DNA of 64,000 bases from Panax quinquefolius (Eukaryota; Streptophyta; Magnoliopsida; Apiales; Araliaceae). A program made the position numbers and the translations under genes. The notes under the pieces were generated by a model, which saw nothing but the letters and a program-made list of their open reading frames with translations, searched no databases and was not told where the DNA came from. Of this stretch, positions 35,360 to 46,747 are shown in pieces (the first letter of the stretch is position 1; each line of letters begins with the position of its first letter). The stretch lies in NCBI GenBank assembly GCA_020205615.1, contig CM035164.1, positions 127,699,537 to 127,763,536 on the forward strand, given 5' to 3'.

Positions 35360-37807
35360 TGACGCCCCAAAATTAGGTATCGTCACCCCGTCTTGGGTCG
35401 CCACTTACATGGTACATAAATTTCAAATACAACTTACTAACATAAGCTGTAGGTATGTATAATCGACATAAACTGTGAGTTTGAATACAAATATTGTCTA
35501 CTAGATATTATACAAACTCAAAAGGAGTCCTCATTATAACTATTATCACACTATTTTACGTAATAGTGAGGATTACTAATGCTATCCTCTGGACCATTAC
35601 TCGCTTCCTGACTTCGTTCCAAATTATGTTCTCATTTCACGAAGAAAACGATGAAAAGAAAAGGTGAGCTCAACTAGCCCAATAAGAAATATTATGACTA
35701 AGATAATGCGAAATAAATTATCATTAGCCTTCAATGAAGGTTAAACCGATAAAATACAATAGACAACCGGTTTAAGCTGCGGTGGAATGTGCGATCCATT
35801 AAAAGAGTCAAGTAGAAAATAAAATCTACTATCTTTTAGGTTTTAAAGGTTTTTATCAATTTTATCACTAAGACTCGGTTTAATGAATAAACCACAATAT
35901 CTAATCATCCACATACCTACGGTCGAGGATTTTCATCAAATTATCAATGGTCGTGACTATCTTAGAATCACCCCTTGGTCATAATCATACCAAAAACTAT
36001 CCATCATTGCATTACGGCCACTTGAGGACTTTTGTCACATCATTTATATCAAGCCATGATTATACTTAGAATGAACCTCAGTCATAATCATACTAAGTTC
36101 ATCTATGCACGTAAGCCAAAGATAACTTTCAACATAATATAAACATGAGGATGATGACAATGATATAAGAATTCAATAAAACAAGTTCAAGAATTAATTT
36201 CTCTAGGATTTATTAACGTCCAAATTGTCAACAAGATCTTTGTTTTGTAGAGTAAAATTCAAGAATGATCGGAAGAATATTTCCATGAAAAGATCTTTGG
36301 ATGAAACGCAAATATCGAGGATATTCTACTAATTTCATGGAGTATAAAGTCAAAGTTTTAACCAACCGGGTATAATAAAGAATGGAATAACAAAAGAAAT
36401 CACCATAATGCGGTGCTTGATTGCATGAGCGAGTTATTCCAATGAATAATAATAATCGGAACCAAAGTCGGTGAAATTCACATCAAGCAGGATGATCCAA
36501 TGAGAATAATAAATGCTAAATAATAATAAACAATGGAACCGAGTCCGGTGTAAAACACACATGACGGGATATTCCAATGAAATAATAAATGCGGAATAAT
36601 AAACAATGGAACCAGGTCCCTGTAAAACACTTGCATGCAGGATATTTCAATGAGAATAACAAAGAATGTAATAATGAAGAAGATCACCAAGTATAGGGGA
36701 TTCCACATATCAGAGTTATTCCAATGAATAAATAAGAATGGAATAATATAAAGATTTCACCAAGTATAGAGGGTATCTGGCGTATCTGAGGTTATGTATA
36801 GGGTATGCCACTTTTACAAGTTATTCCAATGAATAATAATGAATGGAATAATGAAATTCTCTTCGTGACTAAGAAGAAGAACACCCACTTACTGCAGACA
36901 ACAAATAATATCCCTTACCTGTAAAGAATGAATATTAGAAAAGTGAAGTAGCGAATACTTTTCTTCTTTCTCTCTATAGATTTTCTCTCTATAAACTCTC
37001 TCTATAATTTCTCTCTAGAGTTTGGTGAATTAAATAAGAAAATAATGAAGGAATGAGCTTTCATTTATAGGAAAATAGAATGCGTAGTAATTAATCCATG
37101 AATCAGTCTGATTGATTTACTTTAATCGTGACGGTTCATATTTAAAAAAAAATCTTTTAAATAAAATATCATATATTCTATTTATATAAAAACATTTTAC
37201 TTATCTGCAAACACTACGCAAACACTACGCTGAAACACTATGCAACACTTTATCGTAATAAAATATAATATATTCTATTTATAGAATAACTTTAATAAAG
37301 ATTCATTTTATATAAAAAAGATGTTTCGCTTTTATTACGTTAATAATACTGAATAAAACAAAACGTCATTATCGCTATAATAATTCATATTATTAATCGA
37401 CAATAATGGAATCAAACTGGTGAAACTTACCACATAAGCGTCAATAATCAATACCGTGTCTACTTATGCAACCACACGTATTCGTACTTTTTACTACCAG
37501 AGTAGTTCAACGGTATCCACGGTAAAACTTCCGTCGTTATTTCAATAAAATATTTTTTGTCGTTTTCAATCCGAAATGATAATAATTACGTTAGGGTCCA
37601 CCAAATGATTGAAAGTTTATCACGAATATTCCCTAACTAAACCAAATATTCCCAGACCAATCGAATATAATATAACCACTGCATACTTTTGCAAAATTTA
37701 TAAATACTACCCACAACTATAATATTATCTCAAATTCACACCATAATATTAAAAAAATTATTTCGACAAAATTTAAATCTTTATTGATAAAATCTGGGGT
37801 CTCACAC
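35360..37807 (-). mobile_element. Complete family B LTR, 5' LTR of a minus-strand element
   Basis: Starts TGACGCCCCAAAATTAGG (the terminal TG of family A-like TGTGACGCC is partly altered) and ends GGGGTCTCACA, about 2.45 kb. It holds three CTTTGG/GCACTACGG-type units (35900-36120), the ~70-base internal repeats (36480-36850) and a minus-strand TATA-like box near 37062-37070 (CATTTATAGG). A primer-binding site and gag lie to its left, so it is the 5' LTR of the family B element. Related to family A only in landmark blocks. Confidence 0.82.
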
Positions 37808-38100
37808 ATTACATCTATCTAACAAAATACAATTGATTTTAAATTTTTCGCTCACCCTAATAAATCATCTGGGTTGTCCAAAATTTGGGATAAATCATAT
37901 CGTCCATGTAGTACCGGAGGCACGGAACACAACTAGTAACATATATTAGACATATTTTTTAAAACATTCGATGTGAGATAAAATATATACTCTAACGATA
38001 TGAAAAGATGGATGTTAACAATTGTTAAAAAAAACATACACTCTAAATAAAATTCAGAAAATGAAAAGACAGGTTTTAGGCTGATTCAGATTTCTTCCAT
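37808..38100. other. Intergenic AT-rich DNA, no gene seen
   Basis: Low-complexity AT-rich sequence after the LTR end. No 5-bp duplication partner of the LTR can be tested because the other end of the element is lost. Confidence 0.5.
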
Positions 38101-38372
38101 TTAAAAAGTTCGATTCAAGCTCGACTATAAATATAAATGATTCAAATATGTGCAAATTTTAAAAGTCGATAAATTACTCGAATCTTCTCAAATTTTAATT
38201 TTTTATTGATACTCAGATCATATTCGTTCGAAAAATTCAAACTGTTCGGACTCGATTCGAAATTATGCACAATTCGGTAGTTAAACGAGCCTCAATCAAA
38301 CTTTATTTTATATTTATAAACCAAATCTAAACAACTCAATATTCAACTCGACTGAATTCATTTACACCATTA
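38101..38372 (+). repeat. TCGA-rich dispersed repeat, copy 1
   Basis: About 265 bases with TTCGATTCAAGCTCGACT, ATAAATGATTCAAATATG and CAACTCGACTGAATTCA. Copies occur inverted at 39900-40150 and direct at 42565-42842. Probably a non-autonomous transposable element; class not determined. Confidence 0.6.
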
Positions 38373-39899
38373 ACTCTAGAGACGGATGAAGATGATTATT
38401 TTTATGTTTCATGTGTATTGAAAGGTCAAAGTTTTTAGAATGTAGTACTAGTAAGTAGAGTTGTATTTGGGTAAGTTTGGTGATTCCAACTTCAAAAATG
38501 ATAATGAAAGGAGTAGTCCTGTCCTTTCCTTTGACATGGAAATGGATTTGAATAGAGTGGCAGATGAGGTAGTGAAATCAATCACTTTGCACGAGCCTTT
38601 TTCCATGTGAACAATTTAGTGTCGGAACTAGGTAGGGACCATCAATATTTGGTCCACTCTTTACTGTAATAACTACTTTTTTTTTTCTTTTTTTTTCTGT
38701 TTTTTTATTATTTGGTTCTTATGTCATTTTGTTTTTGTGGAAGATTGACAGAACCTGTGGTTGATTAAAATATAGGAGCAATGTTATGAGTTTAAAATTT
38801 TTTTTTATTTAAAATTATATGAGTTTATTTGATATTAAATATAAAAAAAATGATATTTAATGGCATAAATCACTGTGAAAAATTTATTTAAACAATATAA
38901 TGCTGACAAATCATTTTAAATATAATTTGAGACAAAGAATTAAAACCTTGGCATTATCCAAGCTATAAAGAAGTAACAACGATTGCTACATTTCTATAAA
39001 TTACTCCCTTATATTCACATAAAAAATTTAAAAATTATAAGAATATATTTTTCGTTTCATGTTTATTTTTTCCTTATTGTTTAGTTTAGCTATGATGAGC
39101 ACAAATAAGTTCTATGTTCGTTTATCTCTTAATACGTCTTAACAACTCCACACCGACTCGGTAAGACTTAAGAGGATAAAGATATTTAGTAAAATTTTAT
39201 TTATCTCTTATCGTCTCTTAATTGGTAAAAAGAATATATAAATATAAATTATTAAGAGTTGCCTTTTAATGGAAAATTTAAATATATGGAGCCTCTATAA
39301 ATATTGTACTTCTCAATTCTAAAATTTAAGATCATTATTGTTTTTTGAAAAGTCAATTTGAAATATTTTTAAATTTTAAATTACTATTTTTAAATTTAAA
39401 AATCATTCAGATGTTTTATACTTTTTAGTTATCAAACAGCTTTTTAAGTTCATATGTTATTTAATTTATTAAGATATATTAACCATTCGGATCTTAATTA
39501 CTCAATTTTATCAAATACCATCTAAAATTATAATGGTAAATTTAATAATAGTATGTTTATTTATTCTGTCGTTAAATAAATAAAAAAAAATTCAACTGAA
39601 ACTCTTTTATGAGAAAGAGGGAGTAAAATATATAAGACATTCCTAAACAACAAAATAAAAACAGTGTGTTCAATCAACTGGGCTCAGGCCTTAGAAATAT
39701 TTTGGTCTCGGCCTGGTAGGGCCTGTTTAAAGGTTATCAGGCCGAAATAGTATCTTGGGCAGGACTCAGGAGTGAAGTAGATAGAAAGATCTGTTAGGAT
39801 CTGGACTCTAGTTTGGTCTTTTACATTCTATCTTTTGTGAATCAAATTCTGAACTTTGATTTTGGATGGAAAATCATCTCTCGTTGTTAAAGGTTTAAA
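38373..39899. other. Intergenic AT-rich DNA, no gene seen
   Basis: Contains poly-T runs (38680-38710) and many short AT tracts. No open frame with recognisable motifs, no RNA gene and no clear element ends. Confidence 0.5.
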
Positions 39900-40150
39900 T
39901 GAATAGAGTCGGGTCGAGTATTAAATTTTTCAGATTAAATTCACAAAATTTTTGATTGAAGCATGTTTAACTATCGAGTCGAGCACAATCTCGAATTGAG
40001 CCCGAACAATTTAAATTTTTCGAACGAATATGATCCAATAGAAAATTATAATTTGAAGAGATTCGAGTAATTTATCAAATTTTAAAATTTGCTAATATTT
40101 GAATCATTTATATTTCGAGTCGAACGAGTACGAATTGAACCCGAAATGTG
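39900..40150 (-). repeat. TCGA-rich dispersed repeat, copy 2 (inverted)
   Basis: Reverse complement of the copy at 38101, with GAGTCGGGTCGAGTATTAAA and TTTGAATCATTTATATTTCG type blocks; diverged, with small indels. Confidence 0.6.
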
Positions 40151-40554
40151 TTGCTCATTTTACAGACTTGCTCGTTGTTGTTGTGCAGTTATAAACTCCT
40201 CACTTTGTATTATGCTTGTGTTTTTGTTTTGAAGTTATGTTAATACAAGTATCTTCTTTTGTCAAAAAAAAAATAAATAAATATATATTGGGTTATTTGA
40301 AAAGAAACACCTAAAACTAATATAAAATTAAAATTAAAATTAAAATTAAAATTTTAAACCTTTTAATTTACATGAAATCATTAAATATAAAGGTGTTTGT
40401 GAGACAAAAGAAGTAAGAAAAACGAAATTAAATAGGTAGGTAGAATGAGAAGAATGCAATATTTAAAGGATTCATTAGTAAAACAGAAACATATATTTTT
40501 AAATATTAGAAAATGTGAAAACAAAATAAAATCACCAAAGCTGGACCGACTGCC

Positions 40555-40590
40555 CTGGGGCTGGGGCTGGGGCTGGGGCTGGGGCTGGCT
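40555..40590. repeat. GGGGCT hexamer microsatellite
   Basis: Five to six copies of CTGGGG in a row, ending GGCTGGCTGAG. It is a G-rich island in AT-rich DNA, with runs of four G separated by two bases, hence a potential G-quadruplex. It lies about 2.5 kb upstream of the MATE start. The Gln-Pro repeat frame on the other strand is an artefact of it. Confidence 0.85.
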
Positions 40591-40685
40591 GAGAATGTAC
40601 CTGCATGAGAGATAAGATGAATTAAAACATACCATTGGCACCCAAGGAGACAGCCGCCAGACACGACCCGTTATCGTTGGATCTA

Positions 40686-40822
40686 GTTAACATGAAATTT
40701 ATTTTTTGATAAATTGATTAATTAGTTAATATTAAAATATTGATTCATATTGATCTTCGCCTGTATGTCAACACTCTATTGATCAATTAATTAATTTATT
40801 CAAAAATAAATTTTATTCTAAC
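40686..40822. repeat. Foldback MITE-like element, 137 bp
   Basis: The left end GTTAACATGAAATTTATTTT is an imperfect inverted copy of the right end (AAAATAAATTTTATTCTAAC); the inside also pairs (GATAAATTGATTAATTAGT with its complement). A similar element lies at 41494-41632. No clear target-site duplication seen. Confidence 0.55.
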
Positions 40823-41493
40823 CACTTCCATTATGGTTACAGGTTTGATATTATTATTATTAAAGTTTTCGCTCATTTTAAATTAATTGGCAACCGACAC
40901 CAAATCCAACACGTAAATACTGCTGTATTAATGACGGAATAATAATGATCGGAGTCTTGATCGGAGAGATTGAACGCCTTACTTATACTAATATTTTTTT
41001 ATAAAGAATAATTTTGAAAATATTATGATTAATTTTTTAAAATTATATAAAATATCAAATAATTTAAACAAAATAAAATCATCTAAAATAGTTATATACC
41101 AACCCTTATTAAATTGGAAATCAGGCCACGTGACAGACATTTTTTCCAATTTAAAAGTATTTAGTCCGACCCTTTCTGTCGTTTTAATTGGAAGGAAGCA
41201 TGTGGTTTTATTGTGCATAACAAAATACCCTAAATTTGCCTAGCTTTCTTTTCTTTTTCTTTTTCTTTTTAGCGTCTACTGATTTCCTCCAATTTAATAA
41301 AAAATACAATAATTTTTTAAGTATTTGAGAGATAATGGAAGATGATTTCCTACAATTTAATAAAAATTATTTGCAAGTATTGGAGAGATAATGGAAGATG
41401 ATTTCCTCTAAATTAAAATATCATAAAATATATTATTATAATTCATAGAAAAAGCAATTTTGCAGATCAATCCTCAAGGTCAAGAAACGGAAG
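40823..41493. other. Intergenic AT-rich DNA, no gene seen
   Basis: Includes a TTTTCT pyrimidine tract at 41245-41270 and a ~60-base near-direct repeat (GATTTCCTCCAATTTAATAA, at about 41280 and 41343). No gene supported. Confidence 0.5.
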
Positions 41494-41632
41494 CGATTAG
41501 TATGAAGTTTATTTTAGGAATTAAATAATCGATTAATAAAAAACTAACACACGCATTTGAGATTATATATATATCGATTCTTATTGATCGATTAATCGAC
41601 CAACTTACCAAAAAATAACTTCAGACTAATCG
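41494..41632. repeat. Foldback MITE-like element, 139 bp
   Basis: Ends CGATTAGTATGAAGTTTATT and, inverted, CGATTAGTCTGAAGTTATTT, with ~45 paired bases including ATCGATTAATC. Related by its ends to the element at 40686. Confidence 0.6.
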
Positions 41633-41822
41633 GATCCAAGTAAAACCCAACCCAACTGATCCCAAACAAATAAATAAAGTGCATGTAATACAAAAATAGT
41701 TCCCATACCACATCTACACCTATCAGTCAAGGGACTAGGGAGAGTATAATAATCCACATGGAGCACAATATTTATATTCATAAAATCACAAATTTAAGCA
41801 GGTTTTTCTAACAATATACTGT

Positions 41823-42060
41823 TACTCCCTTTTTAAATGTCGTTTTAGAAAAATATTTTAATATTTTAATTAAATATTAATTGTTTATTTTTTTAATATT
41901 ATTTAAAATATTAAATATAACTTTGATTCTCTTATTATTTTTTGTCAAATAAATAACATTATTTTTTTAATTATAAAAATAATCTAAACAATTAACATTA
42001 TATATAATGTTATACATAATTTTAAAATGACATATATTAAGTTACGGGTAGGGTAGAGTA
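41823..42060. repeat. Stowaway-like MITE
   Basis: Begins TACTCCCTTTTTAAATGTCG and ends with an imperfect inverted copy (ATGACATATATTAAG, then GGGTAGAGTA), both next to TA, as in Tc1/mariner-derived Stowaway elements. The interior is AT-rich. A related sequence without clear ends is at about 50235-50470. Confidence 0.5.
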
Positions 42061-42564
42061 TACAAGTCATCAGCTTTATTTTTCAAAGGCAAGTGGTACA
42101 TGGTCTTGTCCTGAAGTCGGCTGAGGCTTAAATAATAAGACAGATTCTCAACTACCCTATGCTTGACAGTCCAGCCTGCCTTTGTTTAACAAAATTTTTG
42201 GAACTAGAGTTCCATCTAATTTTATTTAAATTTCTACCAAACTATATTATTAGGATTTATTTGCCAAACTTAGCATTTTTCCATATTTTAGTTGAAATTA
42301 TAATTTAATATTAAAGAAAAATATACCAACTCCATTCCTGAGGGATGACCAGAATTATACTCTTTTTTTTTTCTTCTAAATAGACAAAAAAAAAATAACA
42401 GATAGGATAGTATCTTAGTGAAAACAAAAAAGACAAATTTAATATATAAGGCATGATTATGACTTAAATTCAATTCTAAGGATAGATTTCGTATGAGAGA
42501 GTAATATCTACCGAGCGATCAACCTATTATTCCCTCTTAAACTTGTCCTCTGTAAAATTAATAA

Positions 42565-42842
42565 ACAGAGCTCGTTAAATTCGAACTCGACTTGAAATAT
42601 AAATGATTCAAATATGAATAAATTTTAAAATTTGATAAATTACTCAAACTTCTTCAAATTATAATTTTTTATTCAATGCCGATCATATTCGCTTCAAAAA
42701 TTAAATTCTTTAAGAACGATTATAGATCATGTTTAACTCTCAGAGTAAAACGACTTCAATCAATCAATCCTTATTTTATACCTGATAAATTTTGTGAACC
42801 AAATTGAACAACTCAATACTTCAGCTCGAATCGGTTCATTTT
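42565..42842 (+). repeat. TCGA-rich dispersed repeat, copy 3
   Basis: Same orientation as the copy at 38101; shares ATAAATGATTCAAATATG, the TTGATAAATTACTC block and GATCATATTCG. Confidence 0.6.
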
Positions 42843-43053
42843 ACTCATAAAAGAGAATTTATTTTTTTTGAAAAAAATAAAAACTTAAATCATAGTAATT
42901 CTATGAATCATGTGGCAGATCAATTAATGAATTACATATATGATATAGCATGAGAATGTAGACCAAAACTAGCATATTATTTTAAGTTGTGACAGCCATC
43001 CCTAACAATATTCAAAACAAAAATCACTACATATACATGTTCTGTCCTATGTC

Positions 43054-43063
43054 ATATATATAT
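43054..43063 (+). promoter_or_regulatory. Probable TATA box of the MATE gene
   Basis: ATATATATAT lies about 55-60 bases before the ATG at 43118. The spacing fits a short 5' UTR, but AT-rich sequence is common here, so the call is weak. Confidence 0.35.
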
Positions 43064-43117
43064 GACTAAATAAACTACTAGTCGAGTCCTACAAAAGAGA
43101 AGAGCAGCTGGTAAGTT

Positions 43118-43396
43118 ATGGAGGATGCAGTGGGAGTGGCAACGCCAAGAGCAGTGACGCCAAAGGTGGCAACGCCAGAGAAGCAGGAAAGGGAAGTAGA
43201 AAAATCAACATGGAAGTTATTTGTGGAAGAAACAAAGAAGATCAGTTGTATAGCAACAGTAATGGTGCTGGTAACAACTTCACAGTACCTTTTGAGATTT
43301 GTGTCCATGCTTATGGTTGGTCACCTCGGGAAACTCGCCCTTTCCGGCACCGTCGTCGCCATGTCTCTAACCAATGTTACTGGATTCAGTCTTCTT
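43118..43396 (+). CDS. MATE transporter exon 1
   Basis: 93 codons, ending in phase 0 at GFSLL before GTTAGT. The ATG is the first in frame and begins an N-terminal tail with a small repeat (VATPRAVTPKVATPEK), then a cytoplasmic E/K-rich stretch. TM1 (ISCIATVMVLVTTSQYLLRF) and a Gly/Leu-rich start of TM2 follow. The tail is unusual in its AxP repeat but otherwise of normal DTX length. No lesion. Confidence 0.85.
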
Positions 43397-43719
43397 GTTA
43401 GTCAACTCCCTTTCTCTCCCTTCCTACTTCTACTTTTATATATTAATTACTACCGTAAAGTTTTGTACTTGATTTTAAGGGCTGGCTCTGATTTACTTTA
43501 TTCAAATTGATATGTATGTATGCATTTAAGTCATTTGGCACTATTTTTTTTTTTCTTCCTCTGGTAATTAATATCCAAGTCAAGACACTAGTTTAGGTGA
43601 AGATTTGAAATCTCACATGATCATGAAAGTAAATATAGGTATAAAAGTACTGTAATGATCTGACTTTCTAAGAGTACCGGAGTCAACTAATCGTATTACC
43701 AGTAAATCAGAACGACATG

Positions 43720-45785
43720 TGTAATACCCGATAAAAATTAATAAATAAATATTAAATAATAAAAGATTATTTTATTTTACAAACATATTAATTGGACTTT
43801 GTCATTTAATTGGGTCAAACTAGTTATTTAATTTATGTGGGCTAATAAATATTAGTAAGTGATGGATAAATTAAATTAGTAAAATTGGACTTTAAACTAA
43901 GTGGATCTAATTTATAATTGGGTAATTTTAAAATCCTATTAAAATTTGAAGAGTTAATAATTATATTATATTAATTAATAAAATATGTTTTAATTGAATA
44001 AATACTAAAACCTAACCTACTAGGGTATTGCATCACACACGCTAAAAAAAAATTGGGCGTGCGGCGGAAAAGAACATAACAGCAGTTCGAGTATTCAACA
44101 GGAATCTGGTAAGCCATATTGCTCTGTAAATTTGATAGATATTTTGTGCAAGATTCTGTTAATCATTGAGAACCTTAATATGTATATATATATATAACTA
44201 GCAATTATTTAAAGGTTAGGATCAGTACATATTAGATATTTTATAATATATTACTTATAATGAATCTTATAAACTTTGTATATGAATTCTATGTTTGCCT
44301 ACTGAAAACTTTATAACTAATTTATATATATATTTCCTACAGGATTGAACTTTTATTTTTATAAGGAACTAATTAAACATTAATTTGCATTCTTGATGGA
44401 CTAAGTATTAAAAAATAATAAATTATGAAAATTTAATAAGTTAGTTATGGATGATTATTGCATATAACTAAATTATTGATTAAAAAAATAAATTAAAATA
44501 AAATTTATAATTGATGTGGAGTTATAACATTAAAGGAAAGTTATGCTTTTTATAAACAATTTATTAAGGTGTTATTTTGGTGATTAGTTCTACGTGAAGA
44601 GTCTAAACGAATTTTTGGAATATACTTTGGGTATTACATTGCTTAATCCAGGTACGGATTCCGTACTCTTTCAGCGAGATTCTTCAGTTTTTGATTTGTT
44701 CGTTTCGTTATACGTTTTGAAATTTAGTTTTGTCTCTCATAATTGTTCCTTCTTAAATTAAGTGAGAATGTTTCATTTTGACATTGGTATTTGAAACTAG
44801 TATTTGTACTCTTTGGTCTAGCATGTCATGGTTAATATTTATTTCAATATTTGTAGAAAGTACATGTTAATATTTTTGGAGACTTTGTGTTGATATTTCG
44901 TTTCAGTTTAACATGTACATGTTAGAACCCCTTCGTTGTGTCGCATGTGTTGTGACATTATATTTTGTTAGAATCTTCGTAGGGTATACTGAGCTATAAC
45001 CACCGTGGGGTACCACACATGCATGTCCTCTTGGCACCGAGGCATGACACCTTCCGTGGCGGTGATGATCATCCACTGCGTCTCGCTTTGTGCTCCGGTG
45101 GAGTTGGCCATTTGGTGTTTTGTTGTGGAAGGCGATGGGTCGAATTCCTAGTTTTCTGCGCTCGCTTACATTATGCGGATTGGTGATGTTTGTGCAAAAA
45201 CACGCCTTCGATTTCACATGCATTGGATTCACGGTCCAATGTGTGTGACTTCTGCCTGTGTGACATTATGTGATTCGCTGTGTGGCATTATTTGACTTGC
45301 TGTGTGGCAAGGTATATTCTATTTTGTTCGAGCTCGGTATGAAATAACACCCACCATTTGATTCAAATTATTATTTCGTTGTGTTAGTTTTGTTCGCTTG
45401 TTTCGCATTCGTTCGTTTCATTTCATTTAATTGAGTTAGTTATTTCGGTTCATTATTTGTATTCTATATCCGTACTGGGCATTTGGCTCATGATGTGTTT
45501 TCTTCCGGCAGGTAATCAGGGGAATCAAGGGCAAGTGTGATGAGAGCTCTATTCATTCCAATGATTTAGAAATATTTTGTTTAGACTTGATGTGTCAGTT
45601 TACTTGGAATTGTAATAATTATTTTAGATTGTGGTTTGAGACAGTTGGAGATTTATTATGGTTGACTTGTGGTATTAATCAGATATTAAGATTATTATTT
45701 TAGGGCTTGAGCCTTGCTATTAAATTCATCAGTTTTGTTATGTTTTGAGTAATCTCTCTTTCTATTTCGGAAAGGGGGTGTTACA
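43720..45785 (+). mobile_element. Solo LTR inside intron 1 of the MATE gene
   Basis: Begins TGTAATACCCGATAAAAATT and ends AAAGGGGGTGTTACA, 2066 bp. It is bounded by ACATG on the left (43715-43719) and right (45786-45790), a perfect 5-bp target-site duplication. The interior has no coding frame; a GC-richer part lies at 45000-45250. It differs from families A and B. It accounts for nearly four-fifths of the 2638-base intron; without it and one ACATG the intron would be about 567 bases. Orientation is assigned by the TGTAATACCC start and is uncertain. Confidence 0.92.
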
Positions 45786-46034
45786 ACATGACATGTTAAT
45801 GATGCTCTTGGTGGTAGAGTTGATGGGTTTTATTGAAAATCCAATTTTTCCCCCTTTTCATACTTCAAATATGGGATATTAACATCAAGTTAAAGGAGCT
45901 TTTAGATGGTAAATTTAATTAAGAAAAAGAAATTTAATTTAATTCTAAACCATTGTTATAGAAATTTAATTCTGAATTTGTCGAGTTGCAAGTTAACTTT
46001 TCTATGCCTAATCAAATGTTGAACATGCCAACAG

Positions 46035-46583
46035 TTTGGAATGGCCAGTGCACTGGAAACATTATGTGGTCAAGCTTATGGAGCAGGGCAATACAGAAAG
46101 CTATCGGTCTACACTTATAGCGCCATTATATCTCTCCTTCTAGTTTGCATTCCAGTATCTCTTTTATGGATATTTGTGGACAAAATACTAATACTACTCC
46201 ACCAAGACCCTCAAGTCTCTCATGAAGCTGGCAAATTCTCAATCCTTCTCATTCCTGCCTTATTTCCCTACGCTATTCTTCAACCCTTGACTCGCTTCTT
46301 GCAGTCTCAGACTTTGATCCTTCCGTTGCTCCTAAGCTCAATTGCAACCCTATGTCTCCATGTCCTTGTTTGTTTGTTGGGTATTTGTATTTAAGTTGGA
46401 CTTTGGAACTGGTGGAGCTGCATTATCCATTGGGTTATCGTATTGGTTCAATGTCATGTTGCTCGGCCTTTATGTGATGTATTCATCAGCTTGTGCAAAC
46501 ACTCGTGCCTCGTTCTCTATGGATGTTTTTAGAAGCATAAGGGAGTTCTTTCCGCTTGCTGTCCCTTCTGCTCTCATGGTTTG
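46035..46583 (+). CDS. MATE transporter exon 2, with 4-bp frameshifting duplication
   Basis: Starts FGMASALETLCGQAYGAGQY after CAACAG and runs through TM3-TM7, ending MV-TG before GTAAAA (phase 2). At 46368-46377 the text GTTTGTTTGTTGG holds one TTTG too many; the family and the downstream frame both need one copy fewer (L-H-V-L-V-C-W-V-F). As written, translation ends at 46392-46394 after LLGICI. The part after the shift (46381-46583) is fully conserved in the other frame (KLDFGTGGAALSIGLSYWF), so the lesion is recent or an error. Confidence 0.85.
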
Positions 46584-46747
46584 GTAAAATATGATTTCAC
46601 CCTTTTATTCGTGTTATTATTGGCTTTCTATCCTGCAAAGAATGTCACAATTGAATTATATTTTTGTTCTAAAAGGCGTAACGGTGCTAGCATTACAATT
46701 TCAAAGATTATAGTCGTCTTATATGTTTCAAACATGTTTTATTACAG

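Larger units (their letters stand above)
28061..35610. repeat. Segmental tandem duplication, copy 2 (~7.5 kb)
   Basis: Repeats 20528-28045 in order and orientation. The second copy continues past the junction into the full family B LTR, so copy 2 shows the original right flank and copy 1 the original left flank. Confidence 0.85.

Noticed and set aside
40381..40641. Minus-strand frame with Gln-Pro repeats
   Set aside because: Produced by translation of the GGGGCT microsatellite; the rest of the frame is AT-rich and without motif.
44903..45232. Minus-strand frame of 109 codons in the MATE intron
   Set aside because: It lies wholly inside the solo LTR and has no recognisable motif.
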